Assembly (NCBI GenBank): GCA_021234155.1
Contig: JAJEKV010000002.1
Coordinates: 43,761,203-43,825,202, forward strand
DNA length: 64,000 nt
Reading direction: 5' to 3'
Source: Isoetes taiwanensis
Taxonomy: Eukaryota; Streptophyta; Lycopodiopsida; Isoetales; Isoetaceae
Of this stretch, positions 1-12,505 are shown in pieces. Position 1 is the first letter of the stretch. Every line of letters begins with the position of its first letter. The notes under the pieces are model-generated. The model did no database searches, was not told the DNA's origin, and worked only from the letters and a program-made list of their open reading frames with translations. The position numbers and the translations under genes were made by a program.

Positions 1-375
1 TGCTTTAAGATCTCGTATAAACCTAGAGACACTTGATGCAACAATGTTGGTCTCATTATATGATGAACCATTTCATTCCATAGATTGGCAAGCATGTTTT
101 AATGATTGGTATACAACATGTAGGAGAGCAATGCCGCTCATTAGTTGATCTATTTATCCTCTTTTTTGAGTTATAATGCGATATCTTTGTTCTATATTTT
201 TTTATTAAAATTTTGGATTCTGTCATTTTAAATTTTTGTTTGGCATTTGAAAGGTTGGAATTTGAGAATTTTGTGTCATGCGAAAGACATAAAATTAATT
301 TGCCTGTCCGTCAAATTTTAATACCGCTAAAATCATCACACTTATTTTTGCCCTATGGCTGCGCTTGTCAATTTA
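1..375. other. 3' flank of the potassium transporter gene
   Basis: AT-rich sequence downstream of the minus-strand transporter stop codon. It probably holds that gene's 3' UTR and polyadenylation signals. I see no coding region or repeat of its own. Confidence 0.5.
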
Positions 376-3300
376 TCATACGAAATAGGTCATTCCTAGC
401 TGAAACAACTTATTTGGTGGAATGTTCATAGTTTCTGCAGGTGGCCTGCAGTTCCTGCTTAGAAATGCATAAAAATAATTTATGACTAGCTTTTTGAAGA
501 AGAATGAATCCTTTTTTGCTCTTACATCTCCATGGGCGAGCATATATACCATGCCAGTCTTCCAATTGCTATGCAAGAAATCAATCTCATCATATGCTGA
601 CATCCCTGTAGGGCAGCTCAGCCTGCTATACTCAGCTTCACTTTCCTCAGCATCAGTATGGCATGTCAACAATGGCATTAAAAGTGACTCCTTTGATGGG
701 CAGCTCTCTGGGTCTTTGCCAAATTTAAAATCCTTGCCAAGTACTTCACGCAGCAAGAATATCTCAAGCATCTCGATAAGAATTTTCTCAAAGCTCTCTG
801 TTGTCTCCGTTCTCGTGTCCCTGTAACCATATCTGACAATGCATCTGTAGATATGATAATCTCTTGGACCAAGGCGGCGTATTAGCACCCTCTCTGCCTG
901 AGGTACAGTTGCAACAGGCAGATATCTAATACAAACAAGGACTATGATAGAAGGGGTTGCTGGAAGATTTGTAATAAATTGGTGAAATGCACCTGGTATA
1001 CCACGGATGAGCTCATTGTACATCAAGCCAATTCTTGGAACTCTAACTGTCTTAAGGTTTGGACCTTGTTCAGATATCCATTCCATTGGAAGCTTGTGGC
1101 GAACTTCATATTGATACTTCATCCTTTTACCATAATGCCAGACATACATTAATGTAAGTAGGCATGCTGAAAAAGCAAGTGGAACCCATCCCCCTTCTGG
1201 AACTTTACATAGGACGGATGACAAATAAAATAACTCAATGGAACCAAATAATGCGAAGAAACATAAGGCTAAGAAAATATTAATCTGCCAAATCATGATC
1301 ATGATCAAAGTCACTAGTGTTGTTGTCACAACCATTGTGGCCACCACAGCAATACCTGCAAACAAAAGCCCTATCCAGGATCACACATTTATTCTTGAGA
1401 TCATGGAAAAGCATATTTTGGACGTTGGATGGTGGTCCTGTAACTAACTTTACATGATTTCACTAATCTTGATGCACTACTGTTCATTCGAACTTTAGTT
1501 TATCTCCTTGTAGGATTGTTGCACGTCACTGTGTGAAACTAACCCATATTCCCCCACTTATGCCTTAGTAGCTCATCATTCCAGAAAGACATAAGATGAA
1601 TTCAACTTACCATATGCATTTCCAAGCTGTGTAGTACTCTTGAAGCCAGCAGTCAAGCTTACAGTAGCAATCATAATGAGCCAATTAATCTCTGGAATAT
1701 AAATCTGCCCAGGAAAACGCTTAGAGGTATGGACTATGTTAACACGAGGAAAGCATCCTAGTGACTCTGCCATCTTCATGACTGAGAAGCTTGCAGAGAT
1801 CATTGCTTGACTTGCAATGATTGCGGACAATGTTGCCACTACAAATATAGGCCAGAAGAAGAAACCTGAAAATCGAAATCAGTCAGTATCTGCAAGACCA
1901 TTGTTGATAGGGAAGATTCATGAGGTCTAAACTAATTACATCAGATGGCATAATTAAGATTGCAAATTGATAGGCCAGAGAATGTTTATTATTCAAATGA
2001 TCCCATTCCCAAGCAAGATATTCCTAGAATTTATCTTCTTCCTATCATATGATCAATTATTATGAAGTAACTCCACCAATTTGGTACCGAGTGCTAAATA
2101 TAGACTTGCCTGGAATTGATTTATAGAAGGTATCTACCACATCTTCTGGATGATGCTGCAAATAGGATGCCTGGCCTGCATAGCACAAAATCAAGGAAGG
2201 CAGAACTAGAGCCGTGAATGCAACCTGATATGCAGAGAACTTCTGTCAGTACAAGAAATTGTGGACAATTTGTCTACAACACATGAACAAGTTGACTTCG
2301 GTGTTGGCATTTATGTTATGGGAAGATATTGTGATGACCATCTATACCATCTTCTTCAAAATCAAAGTTAATACACTACAAGGCTAGATGTCACCATGTA
2401 TCACATCTGCATCTTTAAGAAGTACTAATTGTACTTACATTCATGCTATCTCCTCTTCACTAAGTTATAACTCATTTAGCTCCAGTGCAGAAGTTCCCGC
2501 AACTAGAGGGGGTTCTTCCCCAGTGGAAGTTTCTATTCCTATAAGGTAATTCTTCCGTTCTGATCTTGCTCTTTGAACAATGATAGACATCTTGGGACAC
2601 TCAAGAGTCAATTCCTCATTAATACTGATTCCTTGGATTATGCATTGAAAAGATAGGCCATGCAGAAATAGCCTGATGGCAGATCACAGAACCCTGGCAT
2701 GCATATGCTCATGTATCATTGAATCCTTCTGCAGTAGCTGTCAGTTCATAGCTCTAATTGGCTCTGATTCCTCAGAAAGTATGTATTAAGTATTGCTTCC
2801 GATTGCCATTCATTGCTCTTACATTCATGATCTCAAGCTACTTGTGCTACGAACTTACCCAATCCACAAGGGATCAAGTGGAATCTAAGTTGGGCACAGG
2901 AGTTTCGTAATTTATGGCCAAAGCCAGTATACAGTGGTTCAAGCTGGTTAACAGTAGGTCATATGAATTGCAAAGAAACTTTTACTGTTTAAACATCCAT
3001 TACCTGGATAGATCTTACAGAGAAGTGTCCCAGGTCTGCAAACATAGCTTCAGTGCCTGCATAAACTGGATACATATCATTTTCTAGCCCTATTACTGTG
3101 ACATACCTTAGAAAAAACTTTCACATAAAATTTTGCACCTGTTATACAAAGGACAATGCCACCTAGGGATATCCAGCCTTGCTTGCCATTGTTTTTGAAA
3201 TAAACAAAAATATATTTAGGATTTAGCGCCCGAAAAACTAATGGATCATAATTGATTATATTGTAGAGTCCAGTGATGCCAATACATATGAACCATATTG

Positions 3301-4409
3301 ACAATGCTGGTGCAAATGCGAATCCCACTTTGGATGTCCCAAACCGTTGAAGCAAAAATAAGCCGATGAGGATAATTATTGACGTAGTCACAACAACATC
3401 TAAAAAAGGTGAGACATCACAAGCTGAGGAACTTGCCTCATCAAAGAAAATTGACGCGGAAGTGACGAACCTTGACTCAAATTCGGGATCGCAACTTTCA
3501 AGCCACTCACAGCAGATAAGACTGCAAAATCAAGATATCAATAACTAGGGATAGAAATATATGGAATATTGATCACTCTTTACCAGAAATTGCTGGGGTG
3601 AGTGTCCCATCTCCAATAATCATGGAAGTACCAAGCAAGGCAAGTAGTAGAAGACAATTTTGAAGTGCAACACTTTTCTCAATCCTTTCCTTGATTAAAG
3701 CAGCCCTTTCAAATGCATTACTAGGAGCCTGAAGCTTGTAAGTTGACAATCTCCGGTCTGTTGGATGTGGTTTTGTAACCAAACCAACGTTTGCATGTCT
3801 GCTTATTAAAGAGAAGAGAGCAAACGTGCCACCTGATGAGTTCTTTCAGGTTAATACAGAGCACCTTTCCAAGGCTCCTTCCTATTAAAAACATACCTTC
3901 TCCATCGTCGTTTGCCCACAAAACAATGAGAACATATTTGCATAAGGGAAGAAGAATTAAGGTATATAAGATAAGAGATAAAGCACCCATAAGATCATTC
4001 TCTGGGTGCATGAGACCAGAAGGAAATGCACTAGTGAATACATAAAGAGGGGATGTCCCCATGTCACCATAAACAACTCCAACTGTTTGGAATGCCAAAC
4101 TGAACAAGGCAAAGGCTGAAACCTCCTGCCGAAATGTGCAAAATGTTATGCACTTCATAAAAGGTAGAATGCTTCAACAGGAAAACTGGTTACCTGCCCT
4201 CTTTTATGTGCGTCCATGCCTGGTACATCCATAGCTGCATCTTCTAAAGAATCATTCTTCGATGTCAGCCTTGTCAGCTTCTTTTTCCAATATTCTACTG
4301 CATCTAGCTGTGCATCTATTCCAATGTGGCAATTTTCTTCCTCAAACTTGATGTCTTCCATGACTCCCTTGACATCAGTCTTCCGCTCCTCAATTTCAAT
4401 ATCTTCCAT
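376..4409 (-). CDS. HAK/KUP/KT family potassium transporter, 9 coding exons
   Basis: Exons on the minus strand are 4409-4194, 4125-3897, 3832-3584, 3521-3471, 3399-3139, 3056-3004, 2224-2110, 1865-1611 and 1355-376. All join in frame to 2409 nt, 802 aa plus stop, the usual length for plant KUPs (about 780-850 aa). The family imports K+ (H+-coupled or low affinity) through a membrane protein with about 12 helices. Visible family landmarks are VVYGDMGTSPLYV in exon 2, GDGTLTPAIS in exon 3, GTEAMFADLGHF across exons 5-6, GCFPRV and GQIYIPEINW in exon 8, and the C-terminal FLSRNCRPP plus GMTYFV ending. The first ~70 residues are acidic and hydrophilic, as in the cytosolic N-terminus. The ATG at 4409 is the first in frame, but a 5' extension or 5'-UTR intron is possible (another ATG lies near 4550). 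Intron 7 has a GC donor. Nothing indicates a pseudogene. Which HAK clade it belongs to cannot be told without a tree. Confidence 0.95.
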
Positions 4410-5355
4410 AGATCCTCTGCTAAGATTTCCGATATTTCCAAGAGTTGGAGTTTGCTGCTACTTTTCTGGCAAAGGAGCCATGCCCAGATAGAGAAGAATT
4501 AGGTAGTTACACATAGAAGAAAGACCTGGTCTTCTGGACAATGAATCCATCACCCCATCAATTCCCATTGTTCGATTAAGACAAACTGGAAATCAACGCA
4601 ATCACGAATCGGCCACAAAACATCGATAAATAATGTAGGCAAGTTGAGAATGGAGAAAAATTGTATGGATCTTTTTGGGTTTGTTTGTTTTGTCCGCATT
4701 AGATATTTGTGGGTGTGTGGCTATACTCATCTGCAGCCAAATTTTTGAACTTCTTTTTCGAACAGTGGTCTGCTGTAACACACAAATGGTTGATTATGGC
4801 AATAACATTGAGGCAATGGAGACAACATGCATATCCTACAAATGTGACACTGATTCCTTGTCCCGCTGATATTCTAGACAGCCTTACTACTTGTTGAAAT
4901 GCCCGGGAAGTTTTGAATTAACAATTGCTGCCATGGAAACCTAACTAAGAAAGCTGTATGGAAGTGCAATGACAGTTTATAACAGCATATATTGGACTAC
5001 CATGACATTATATATTCACCCTCTTAGAACATGCATTACCCTCTTAAATGCTGTGGACGACATGCATTACAAATATACAGTAATTTTATGGATTTTGTGT
5101 ATATGTTGTGTTTCAATGGTTCTAATGACATGTATTTTATTTTTTTCAATGGTCAATTAATGGAAACAAGAAAAAATGAACATAAGGTTACACTTAGACG
5201 GGTGTACAAAGCACAAAAGTGCGTATGATATAGATGCACTACAATGAAATTGAGGGTTACACATTAAAGAGATACAAGTTGGTGCCATGTATGGCTTCAA
5301 GGCACTTGGGATGCCATTCCCGCATAGACCAGCGGTGTTCCGCAACCGGCATTAG
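4410..5355. other. Intergenic region upstream of the potassium transporter
   Basis: This should contain the promoter and 5' UTR of the minus-strand transporter. A short in-frame-looking ATG segment lies at about 4550-4470, but it is closed by a TAG just before the exon-1 frame. I found no clear TATA box and no other gene. Confidence 0.35.
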
Positions 5356-5706
5356 CTAGGAGGAGGTCGGGCCACGCCGGAATGGAAAATCAAGTGACTT
5401 GAAGCCACAGTTCTGCTCCGGATCCCAGCGCAGATGCACCACCTCCTCCATGGCGTTGGTCAGAGGGTCGGGATGCTCAGCCATCCCACTGCACCAGCCA
5501 TCCATAGGGATGCCACGGTTGTGGCATTTCCAGAGGTCCAGACAGTTCATCTTGCAGGTGATCCATTCCTGGCAATTGGTAGGCATCGTGCAGTTCTCGT
5601 TCAAACCGGCCGCTGCCATACTCATGGTCGCCAAAGGGTGTCTCAGCTTCGCCCACTGCTCGTCTTTTATAGCCCAACCGACGGGAACCCTGTCGACGTG
5701 GACCAA
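5356..5706 (-). CDS. Hypothetical cysteine-containing protein, 116 aa
   Basis: An open frame of 116 codons starts at an ATG and contains seven cysteines, six of them between residues ~40 and ~80 (ENC, TNC, ITC, MNC, WKC, WC). The region is clearly more GC-rich than its flanks. I do not recognise the family. No convincing signal peptide is visible at this start, and the plus strand is also open over the same stretch, so coding is not proven. It lies upstream of the transporter on the same strand and could be a remnant exon or a lineage-specific gene. Confidence 0.25.
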   Translation of the reverse strand: MVHVDRVPVGWAIKDEQWAKLRHPLATMSMAAAGLNENCTMPTNCQEWITCKMNCLDLWKCHNRGIPMDGWCSGMAEHPDPLTNAMEEVVHLRWDPEQNCGFKSLDFPFRRGPTSS

Positions 5707-5820
5707 TCAGAAAAATCGCCGACGTGGTTGCAATGCAAGGCCATTTCTAACTTGGGAATCTCTTCTCACGCCGCATATCTAGCCATGGTACCTTCTGACA
5801 CTTCCTTTTTATGATCTCCC

Positions 5821-6522
5821 ACTTCGAGTTGCCTGCATTCAATGACATTCCTTCCTTTCAAGCCCGTCAGAAATTAATGTTTGTACCTTCGCCAGCTGTC
5901 ACATCAGATCATTCACGTTTCATCTCCACCGTTCATAGCTTTTCCCTTAACTGCCTGGGGACTTAGCCAAATTTTTGCCTCGCCTTCTTCGCATCTATCG
6001 CCACCTTGCACCATCAACGGTTGATGTTTCCTCCTCATCACGCCCTTTCGCAAACACTTGTGCGCCCTAAAACCTTTTCGTCTATCTTCGTTTTCGTCTT
6101 CTGCTGTCCACCCTCCGGCTTCTCAACCAGTTGTTCCCGTTCCTTTCCGATAAGTGTAATTTGATCACCATATCTACAAGGTGTCGTTGCATTGAATGTA
6201 GTTCAGACTATGGATGTTATAAGTTAGGTTGTGAGCTTCTGTTAAAAGTTTTTTAATATTATTGTATGTTCGTTGATTGTTGATTATTATTTGTAATTGT
6301 AGTACAATTATCTAAAGCTACAAAATTTAATTTGTATTTTTTGATTTTTCTAGTTAAAAAAAAATAGCCAAGTAAAAGTTTATAGTACATAATTCAAAAG
6401 TTTCGCCAAGTCTAAATATATATAAATGTAATAATAATAATAACTTTAGCCAAATTTATATCATAAAATACTATAAAATTTTGAAAAATAGCCAAACCAT
6501 TTTTTATGAAAAAATATATAGT
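5821..6522. other. AT-rich intergenic stretch
   Basis: No gene is visible. From ~6230 the sequence is very AT-rich, with a short ATA/TAA run near 6430 and scattered copies of a gccaa-type word. It precedes the coiled-coil ORF and may include its upstream intron or promoter. Confidence 0.3.
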
Positions 6523-7650
6523 ATGCTTAATTTTTTCCCTGATGAAATTGATCGCATCCGTGTAGCACCTTCTTCAGGCTCTGACACTTCTGTAGGTGCT
6601 CACCTTCAGGCCATCATCCGTCATTATCTTCCTGTCACCCGCCCAGGGTCCCCTTCCACTTCTCATACATCCACTCATCAATCCTTTCATTCCCTTCCTC
6701 ACAACCAGCAGGCTGAGACTTCACGCCCTCATCTTTCTCCTGGTCATGCTCAACATCAAGAAAAGCCTATTAATGTCTCCTTTTCCTCCACGGAATCCAT
6801 GCCCTCCATTTCTCATCATGCTTCTCAGACGTCACAGACACATCACCAACAGGGACCTCCACCTCCACCTCCTCGCCAAGCCCTGTATCAATACCAGCAA
6901 GATGTCCAAGCTGTTGTTCTCAAGCTTCAGGACTCACAAGAAGTCTTCATGAATGGTGTTCAAGCCTACTTGGAGGCCACGGAAGCCGTTCACAGGGATC
7001 TTCAAGTTGCCAACACGCAAGTTCAAACCTTGGAAGACAAACTTCAACAGAAGCACGAGGCTCTCTTACAGACCCGTGAAGCTCTCAAGACTGCGCAAGA
7101 CCAGACCACCCTCCTTGCTGATCAACAGGCTCAGATACAATCCACAATTCAAGAATTGCTTGAGCAGAACAAAGCCAAGGATACACTTCTGGGTGATAAG
7201 GAAAAAGCCATTGCAGATCTTAATACCATGTACACGGAGCTGTCTCAAAATTACCACGCCCAAGTTCAAGAGCTCAAGGAGCGCAACGAGCAGCTCCCCT
7301 CTCTCCAGGACCAACTGACCATGCTGCAAAGTCAGGTCACATTTCTTCAGACTCAGCTTACAGAAGCACAGAAACAAAAAATCATTGATGATGCAGAGAT
7401 TGCCACGCTCCGACTCCATACTCCTGTGCAATCCTCTTCACAGGGCACGCTTCCTCACAAACGGTTGCGTGATCAGTCACGTCTCCTGCTGGAAAAGGAT
7501 AATCAGATCCGCGACTTAGAACATCAACTCCAGCAAGCTGTTCAATCCGCAGAAGAAGCCCAAAATAAACAGGATAACACTATTGCAACAATCTTAGTCA
7601 TTAATTCTCAATCATATCTCAAGAACTTAGTTGGTTTCAAGTATCAATAA
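6523..7650 (+). pseudogene. Coiled-coil protein fragment fused at its 3' end to a copia LTR
   Basis: From the ATG at 6523 the frame stays open for ~375 codons. The first ~120 residues are rich in Ser, His, Pro and Gln, with a run of prolines near residue 115. From ~residue 130 to 350 the protein is Gln/Glu/Leu-rich with heptad spacing typical of a long coiled coil. The last ~26 codons (after 7574) are not its own: they are read from the LTR of the adjacent copia element, so the native C-terminus is missing. I do not recognise the family. It may be a host gene fragment or a TE accessory/gag-like protein. An intron acceptor just upstream (tatatag at ~6520) is possible. Confidence 0.4.
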
Positions 7651-8190
7651 GATCTTCACAAGTGCAATGGAAGCCACATTATGGTCACTAATTCCATGCA
7701 TCAAGATCTCATGAACTTCCCCTTAATTAGATAACCTTAAAACCACTAGAAATCAATAGTTCATATATGTTGCAATTTACTGTAGCAGACGTATTGATGT
7801 GAACACTGTAGCAAGCCTTCGATCTTCCTTGTTTGAGACGGATTTGAGCCTATCCTTATTTGAATACCTTCCTAATGATCTTCTTCTGCTTATATCAGTG
7901 TAATCCGGCGGTTTCGACTTTCTTTTCCCAGCAAAACTTCGTCAATGAATTATCCCACAGACGTTTTCCTTTGAGTTCAATATTCGATGGCACTACTAGA
8001 ATATTCAACGCAATATAACCATTGCATTATGAAACCATTAAAACTTCGTCATTTTCAATCATTAATAATTTATACTTCAACAGTTCTCAATTTGTAGTTG
8101 CCCTAATATGATCCTGTAGCTTGTATTAACCTGTTCATTCTCATTGACATGTCTGACTACAAACAATATGACATGATTAGTTTCTCAACA
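7574..8190 (-). repeat. 3' LTR of the copia element, truncated at its outer end
   Basis: Matches the upstream LTR from 12562 onward. In minus-strand sense it starts TGTTGAGAAAC directly after the polypurine tract at 8190, and it breaks off at 7574 about 56 bp before the LTR end seen in the other copy. It keeps about 200 bp at its inner end (roughly 7985-8190) that the upstream LTR lacks. Confidence 0.8.
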
Positions 8191-8204
8191 TTCTTCCCCT
8201 TCAT
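8191..8204 (-). promoter_or_regulatory. Polypurine tract of the copia element
   Basis: On the minus strand this reads ATGAAGGGGAAGAA immediately followed by TGTTGAG. It is the purine-rich plus-strand primer expected directly before a 3' LTR that begins with TG. Confidence 0.65.
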
Positions 8205-8243
8205 GTCATATTCATGTTTTCACCTGTAAACATAATCTGTTGT

Positions 8244-11200
8244 CTAAGTGCAGTAAACCTCTTTTCTGCTAAAACCTTTGTAAGAATGTCTGCTAGTAGC
8301 TGTATTAATATAATTGACCTGTATCAAACCCTTACATACAACATCTCTAATAAAATGCATCTCCAATTCTATATGTTTTGATCTTTCATGCATTATTGGA
8401 TTCTTAGTCATGGCTATACAGCTTGTGCTATCACATAACATTTCACTAGAATCTGGCTGCTCAACTCCAAGTTCTAATATTAATCTTCTTTCCCAAATAA
8501 GCTCCTTTGCACATAATGTGGCTGAGGCATATTCAGCCTCTGCTGTTGACAACGCTATGGATGACTGCTTTTTGCATTTCCATGCTACTGGACCTCCTCC
8601 AAGCATCATTAGGTATCCTGAAGTGGACTTTCTTGCATCCAAATCCCCTGCCCAGTCAGCATCGCAGTCAATACTAAGTTTTTTGAGTTGTATGAGATTC
8701 CCATATCCATGGTGCCCTTCAAATACCTTAGAACTCTTTTGGCAGCAACCCAATGATCCCTTCCTGGATCATTGTTATATCTACTAAGCATATTGACACT
8801 GTGAGCAATATCTGGTCTTGTACAGTTAGCTACATAAGCCAGACAACCAGTCAAAGATCTATAAGGAATCTTTTCCATAGCCTTTCTCTCCTCATCACTT
8901 TTAGGACACATGTCTAGTGAAAGCTTGCATCCTGGTACAGCAGGGGTTTTGCTAACATTACACTCTTTCATATTGAATTTTTCCAGCATACCTCTGATCT
9001 GTTCCTTTTGGGTTAAGATAATCATACCGTCATCCCTTTTTCTTGTAACCTCAATTCCTAGGAACTTGGTCAATTCTCCTAGATCCGACATTTCAAATCT
9101 GCTATTTAATAAACTTTTGCACATTGACAAACATTTAGTACCCTTGGCTACCATAACATTATCATCAACATATAAAGCAATAATGCACCAGCCACTTTGA
9201 CATTCAAATTTGTACAAATTCCCATCATTTGCTAATTTGATAAATCCTTGTTCAATAAGAAAAGTGTTCATGCATTTATACCATTCTCTGGGAGACTGTC
9301 TCAAACCATACACTGCTCTTTTTAATTTCCAAACTTTTCCTTCCCCTTGTTCAAATCCTGGTGCTTGTTTCATAAAAATCTCTTCCTCTAGTTTTGCATT
9401 CAAAAAGGCAGTTTTGACATCCATGTGATGCACTTCTAAATCATATGCATTTGCCAAAGCCAATAGCATTCTGACACTATTCATTTTAACCAATGGAGAA
9501 AACGTTTCATCAAAATCTTGACCCTTTTTCTGAGAAAAACCCTGAGCTACCAGTCTAGCTTTATATCTAGATGTTTTCCCATCTGCTCCAGTTTTGATTC
9601 TGAAAATCCATTTGTTTCCTACTATAGTTCTCCCTTCTGGTTTGTTAACTATCTCAAAAGTATTTGTTCTAATGAATGAATCCATTTCTTCCTCCATAGC
9701 ATTCAGCCACAGAGTTCTATCCTTAGAAACTAGAACATCATCAAGTGTCTTTGGTACTTCAGGATTTAGAAACATCAAAATCTCAAATATGATGTTTACC
9801 TCATGCTCCTCTTTATCTTGAAGTCTTTTACTTCTTCCAGTTTCATCATGACCATGTAATATTGTATCAAATTTTGCACCAGCTTGCAACCTTTGAACCT
9901 CTGTCATTCTTTTCCTTTTCTCTTGTGGTGGTTGAACTATAGGCACTGATTCTTCTACTTGTTCTGTGTTCAATGATTCTTCTTCATGTCCTGTTAAGGA
10001 ATCTTCAATTTTCTCTTGCTGTTCTGTGTATGTATCAGATCCATCATCATCATCATCTGCATTAATCTCATCAACTTTATTAGTAGACTCAGTCCTAATA
10101 TTATGCTCCACTAGCTTGGTATCTTCAGATAATTTTATAGGTTTAGATAATACCTTGTAGACTTGTCCTTCATCAAAGGTAACATCTCGGCTAACAATTA
10201 TTCTTCTAGCTTATGGATCATACAATCTGTAAGCTTTAGATTGATTATCATATCCTACAAGGTATGTAATTAGAGCCCTATCATCCAACTTCTTTCTATT
10301 TTCTTTAGGAATATACACAAATGCCAAGCACCCATATATTCTCAACTTATCATAGTTAGGTTTCTTTCCTGACCATAGCATATCAGGAATTCCTCCTTGC
10401 AGACTCACGGATGGTAGCATGTTCTGAATGCTCACAGCAGTTTGGACTGCTTCCTCCCACAAGAAGTTTGGAAGGCCTGCCAATTTCAACATGCTTCTGA
10501 CAGCATTTAGAATTGTCCTATTCTTCCTCTCAGCAACACCATTTTGCTGAGGGGAATGACTACAAGTAAGTTGTCTTTTAATGCCCTTATTTTTCCAGAA
10601 TATTTTGAACTCTCTGGAGAGGAACTCACCCCCTCTGTCAGACCTTAGGCATTTAATCCTTCTGCCTGTTTCAGTCTCCATCTCATTTACAAATTGTTTG
10701 AATTTTTCAAATGCAGCATCCTTTGTCTTAATGCAGTATACTTTAGTCTTTCTGCTAAAGTCATCTATTAAGGTCATGAAGTACCTTTTTCCACTTAAGC
10801 TGACAACATTGAGAGGCCCACACAAATCAGTGTGTATCAAATCCAATATGCCCTTTGCTCTAGCATTTGTTTTCTTAAAGGGCAACCTGTTGTGTTTTCC
10901 AAGCATGCATCCCATGCATACTTGTTGTTCAGATTGACTTGTATTTGCATTGATAAATCCCTCCTTGTTTAAAACCTCTATTGTTTTAGGATTAACATGA
11001 CATAACCTTTCATGCCAGATTTTCAGATTTGGATATGTTAACAAATTAATGCTGGAGAATAAATGTTGTTTGCATAATCCATACAAGTTTCCAACTCTTT
11101 TCCCCACAAACATCTTTTTATTTCCAAGAAAGATATTACAACAGAGTTTTTCAAACACAACTTTGTAACCAAGATCAACCAGCTGACATACTGAGATGAG

Positions 11201-12471
11201 ATTCCTTATTAATCCTGGTATGCACAACACATTTTTTAGTTTTACTGCCTTCCCTTCTAAATCAAACAGCTCCAAAACACTAGTACTCTCTATTTCTTTC
11301 ACATCTCCATTTCCAAACTGTACATGCCCTCCTTCTTTTCTCTGGTAGTTTTTAAGCATCCTTGAAGTCCCTGTTACGGATCTTTCAGCTCCTGAATCTA
11401 AGATAAGTGAGTCAGTGCCAAGATTTTTCTTTATCTTAGAACTAGATTTTATCATATTTACCTCAATGTCTTCATCTTGTTCCTCTTCTTCCAGAGTTGC
11501 CTCTCGAGCAATATTTAGACTAGGTTTTGCTTTTTGACCTCCACCTTTTTTACCTTCAAATCTTTTTGCCTTCCCTCGTTTTGGACTTGAGCAATTTGTT
11601 GCTATATGCCCTTTACCCTCACAATTATAGCAAACAATCTCCTTGCCAATTTTAGGCCATTTGCTTTAAGGTGACCATAGCTGTCACAATTATAGCAAGG
11701 ACCAATTTGTTTTTTATCAAAACCTTTCTTTCCTTTTTTCTGTCTGACAAACATAACCTCTGACTCGTCTTCATCATCAGCCTTGGTCTGCTCAAACTCA
11801 GTCCTAATCATTCTAATTGCATGATCCTTTGACCTAGCCACATTTCTTAATAATGTAGCTAATTGTGTATTATGGGAAACTGCCCTAGAGATGGCTAGCA
11901 ACTGATAATCCTCATTTAACACAACTCCAGCTCCCTCTAAATCAGCAATTATTGATTCAAACTTTTCAAGAAATTCAGCAATATTGTCCTTTTCATATAA
12001 TTTTAACCTCCTTAACTGTTTTTCCAAGACATCTATTTGTGAAGATGACTTTTGTTCATAATTATCCAGCATGTATTTCCACATTTCTGCAGGGGACTTA
12101 CCTCTAAGCTTCAACTTGATCATTGTCCCCACCTTATGGCATATTATGGATTGAGCTTCCATAATTCTTGCCCTTTCCTCCAAGCTAGCTGCTGAAGCAA
12201 CTCCTCTTGCTTGGCTGGTAGCAGCTCCACCAGTTGCAGTTCCAAAAGATGTTGCAGCTCCACCACCTACAACAGAAGCTGAGGATGCACTACTGCTAGA
12301 TCCTTCTCCTCCAGAAACTTGAACAGCATTAGCCACATTAGGATCTACCAAGTACCACAACTTTTCAAACTCTAGCACCTCTTTTATACTTTGTTTCCAA
12401 ACCTGAAAGCATGTTTCCCCTTTGAACACTTCTATGGAATTTAAGAGGTTGGCTCCAAATCGAGTAGACAT
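8244..12471 (-). pseudogene. Copia gag-pol polyprotein, broken by two frameshifts and one stop
   Basis: Gag starts at 12471, 20 bp after the primer site, and ends in CCHC zinc knuckles; the first shows CYNCDSYGH. A one-base loss near 11660 shifts the frame inside the knuckles. Protease follows with LDSGAERS. Integrase (~11000-10300) has the pre-integrase HxxxxH/CxxC finger and the D, D, E residues in TDLCGP, RSDRGGEF and GVAERKNR. A TAA at 10211-10213 interrupts the linker without changing frame. Reverse transcriptase (10111-8680) has KARLVAQGF, VKTAFLNA and the catalytic YVDD. A second frameshift sits in an A-run near 8680. RNase H (8670-8244) keeps DADWAGD and STAEAEY. The protein order and motifs are those of plant copia elements. 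As it stands it cannot make a full polyprotein. Confidence 0.93.
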
Positions 12472-12491
12472 CCTGCTCTCCTGGATTTATA

Positions 12492-12504
12492 GGCTCTGAT
12501 ACCA
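12492..12504 (-). promoter_or_regulatory. Primer binding site of the copia element (initiator tRNA-Met type)
   Basis: Minus-strand TGGTATCAGAGCC, the complement of the 3' end of plant initiator tRNA-Met. It lies one base inside the LTR end at 12506 and primes minus-strand DNA synthesis. Confidence 0.9.
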
Positions 12505-12505
12505 C

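Noticed and set aside
3366-3548. Plus-strand 60-aa ORF at the KUP gene
   Set aside because: It spans a KUP intron and exon on the opposite strand; splice phases support the minus-strand gene.
8314-10937. Plus-strand ORFs over the copia pol region
   Set aside because: Antisense to gag-pol, no motifs.
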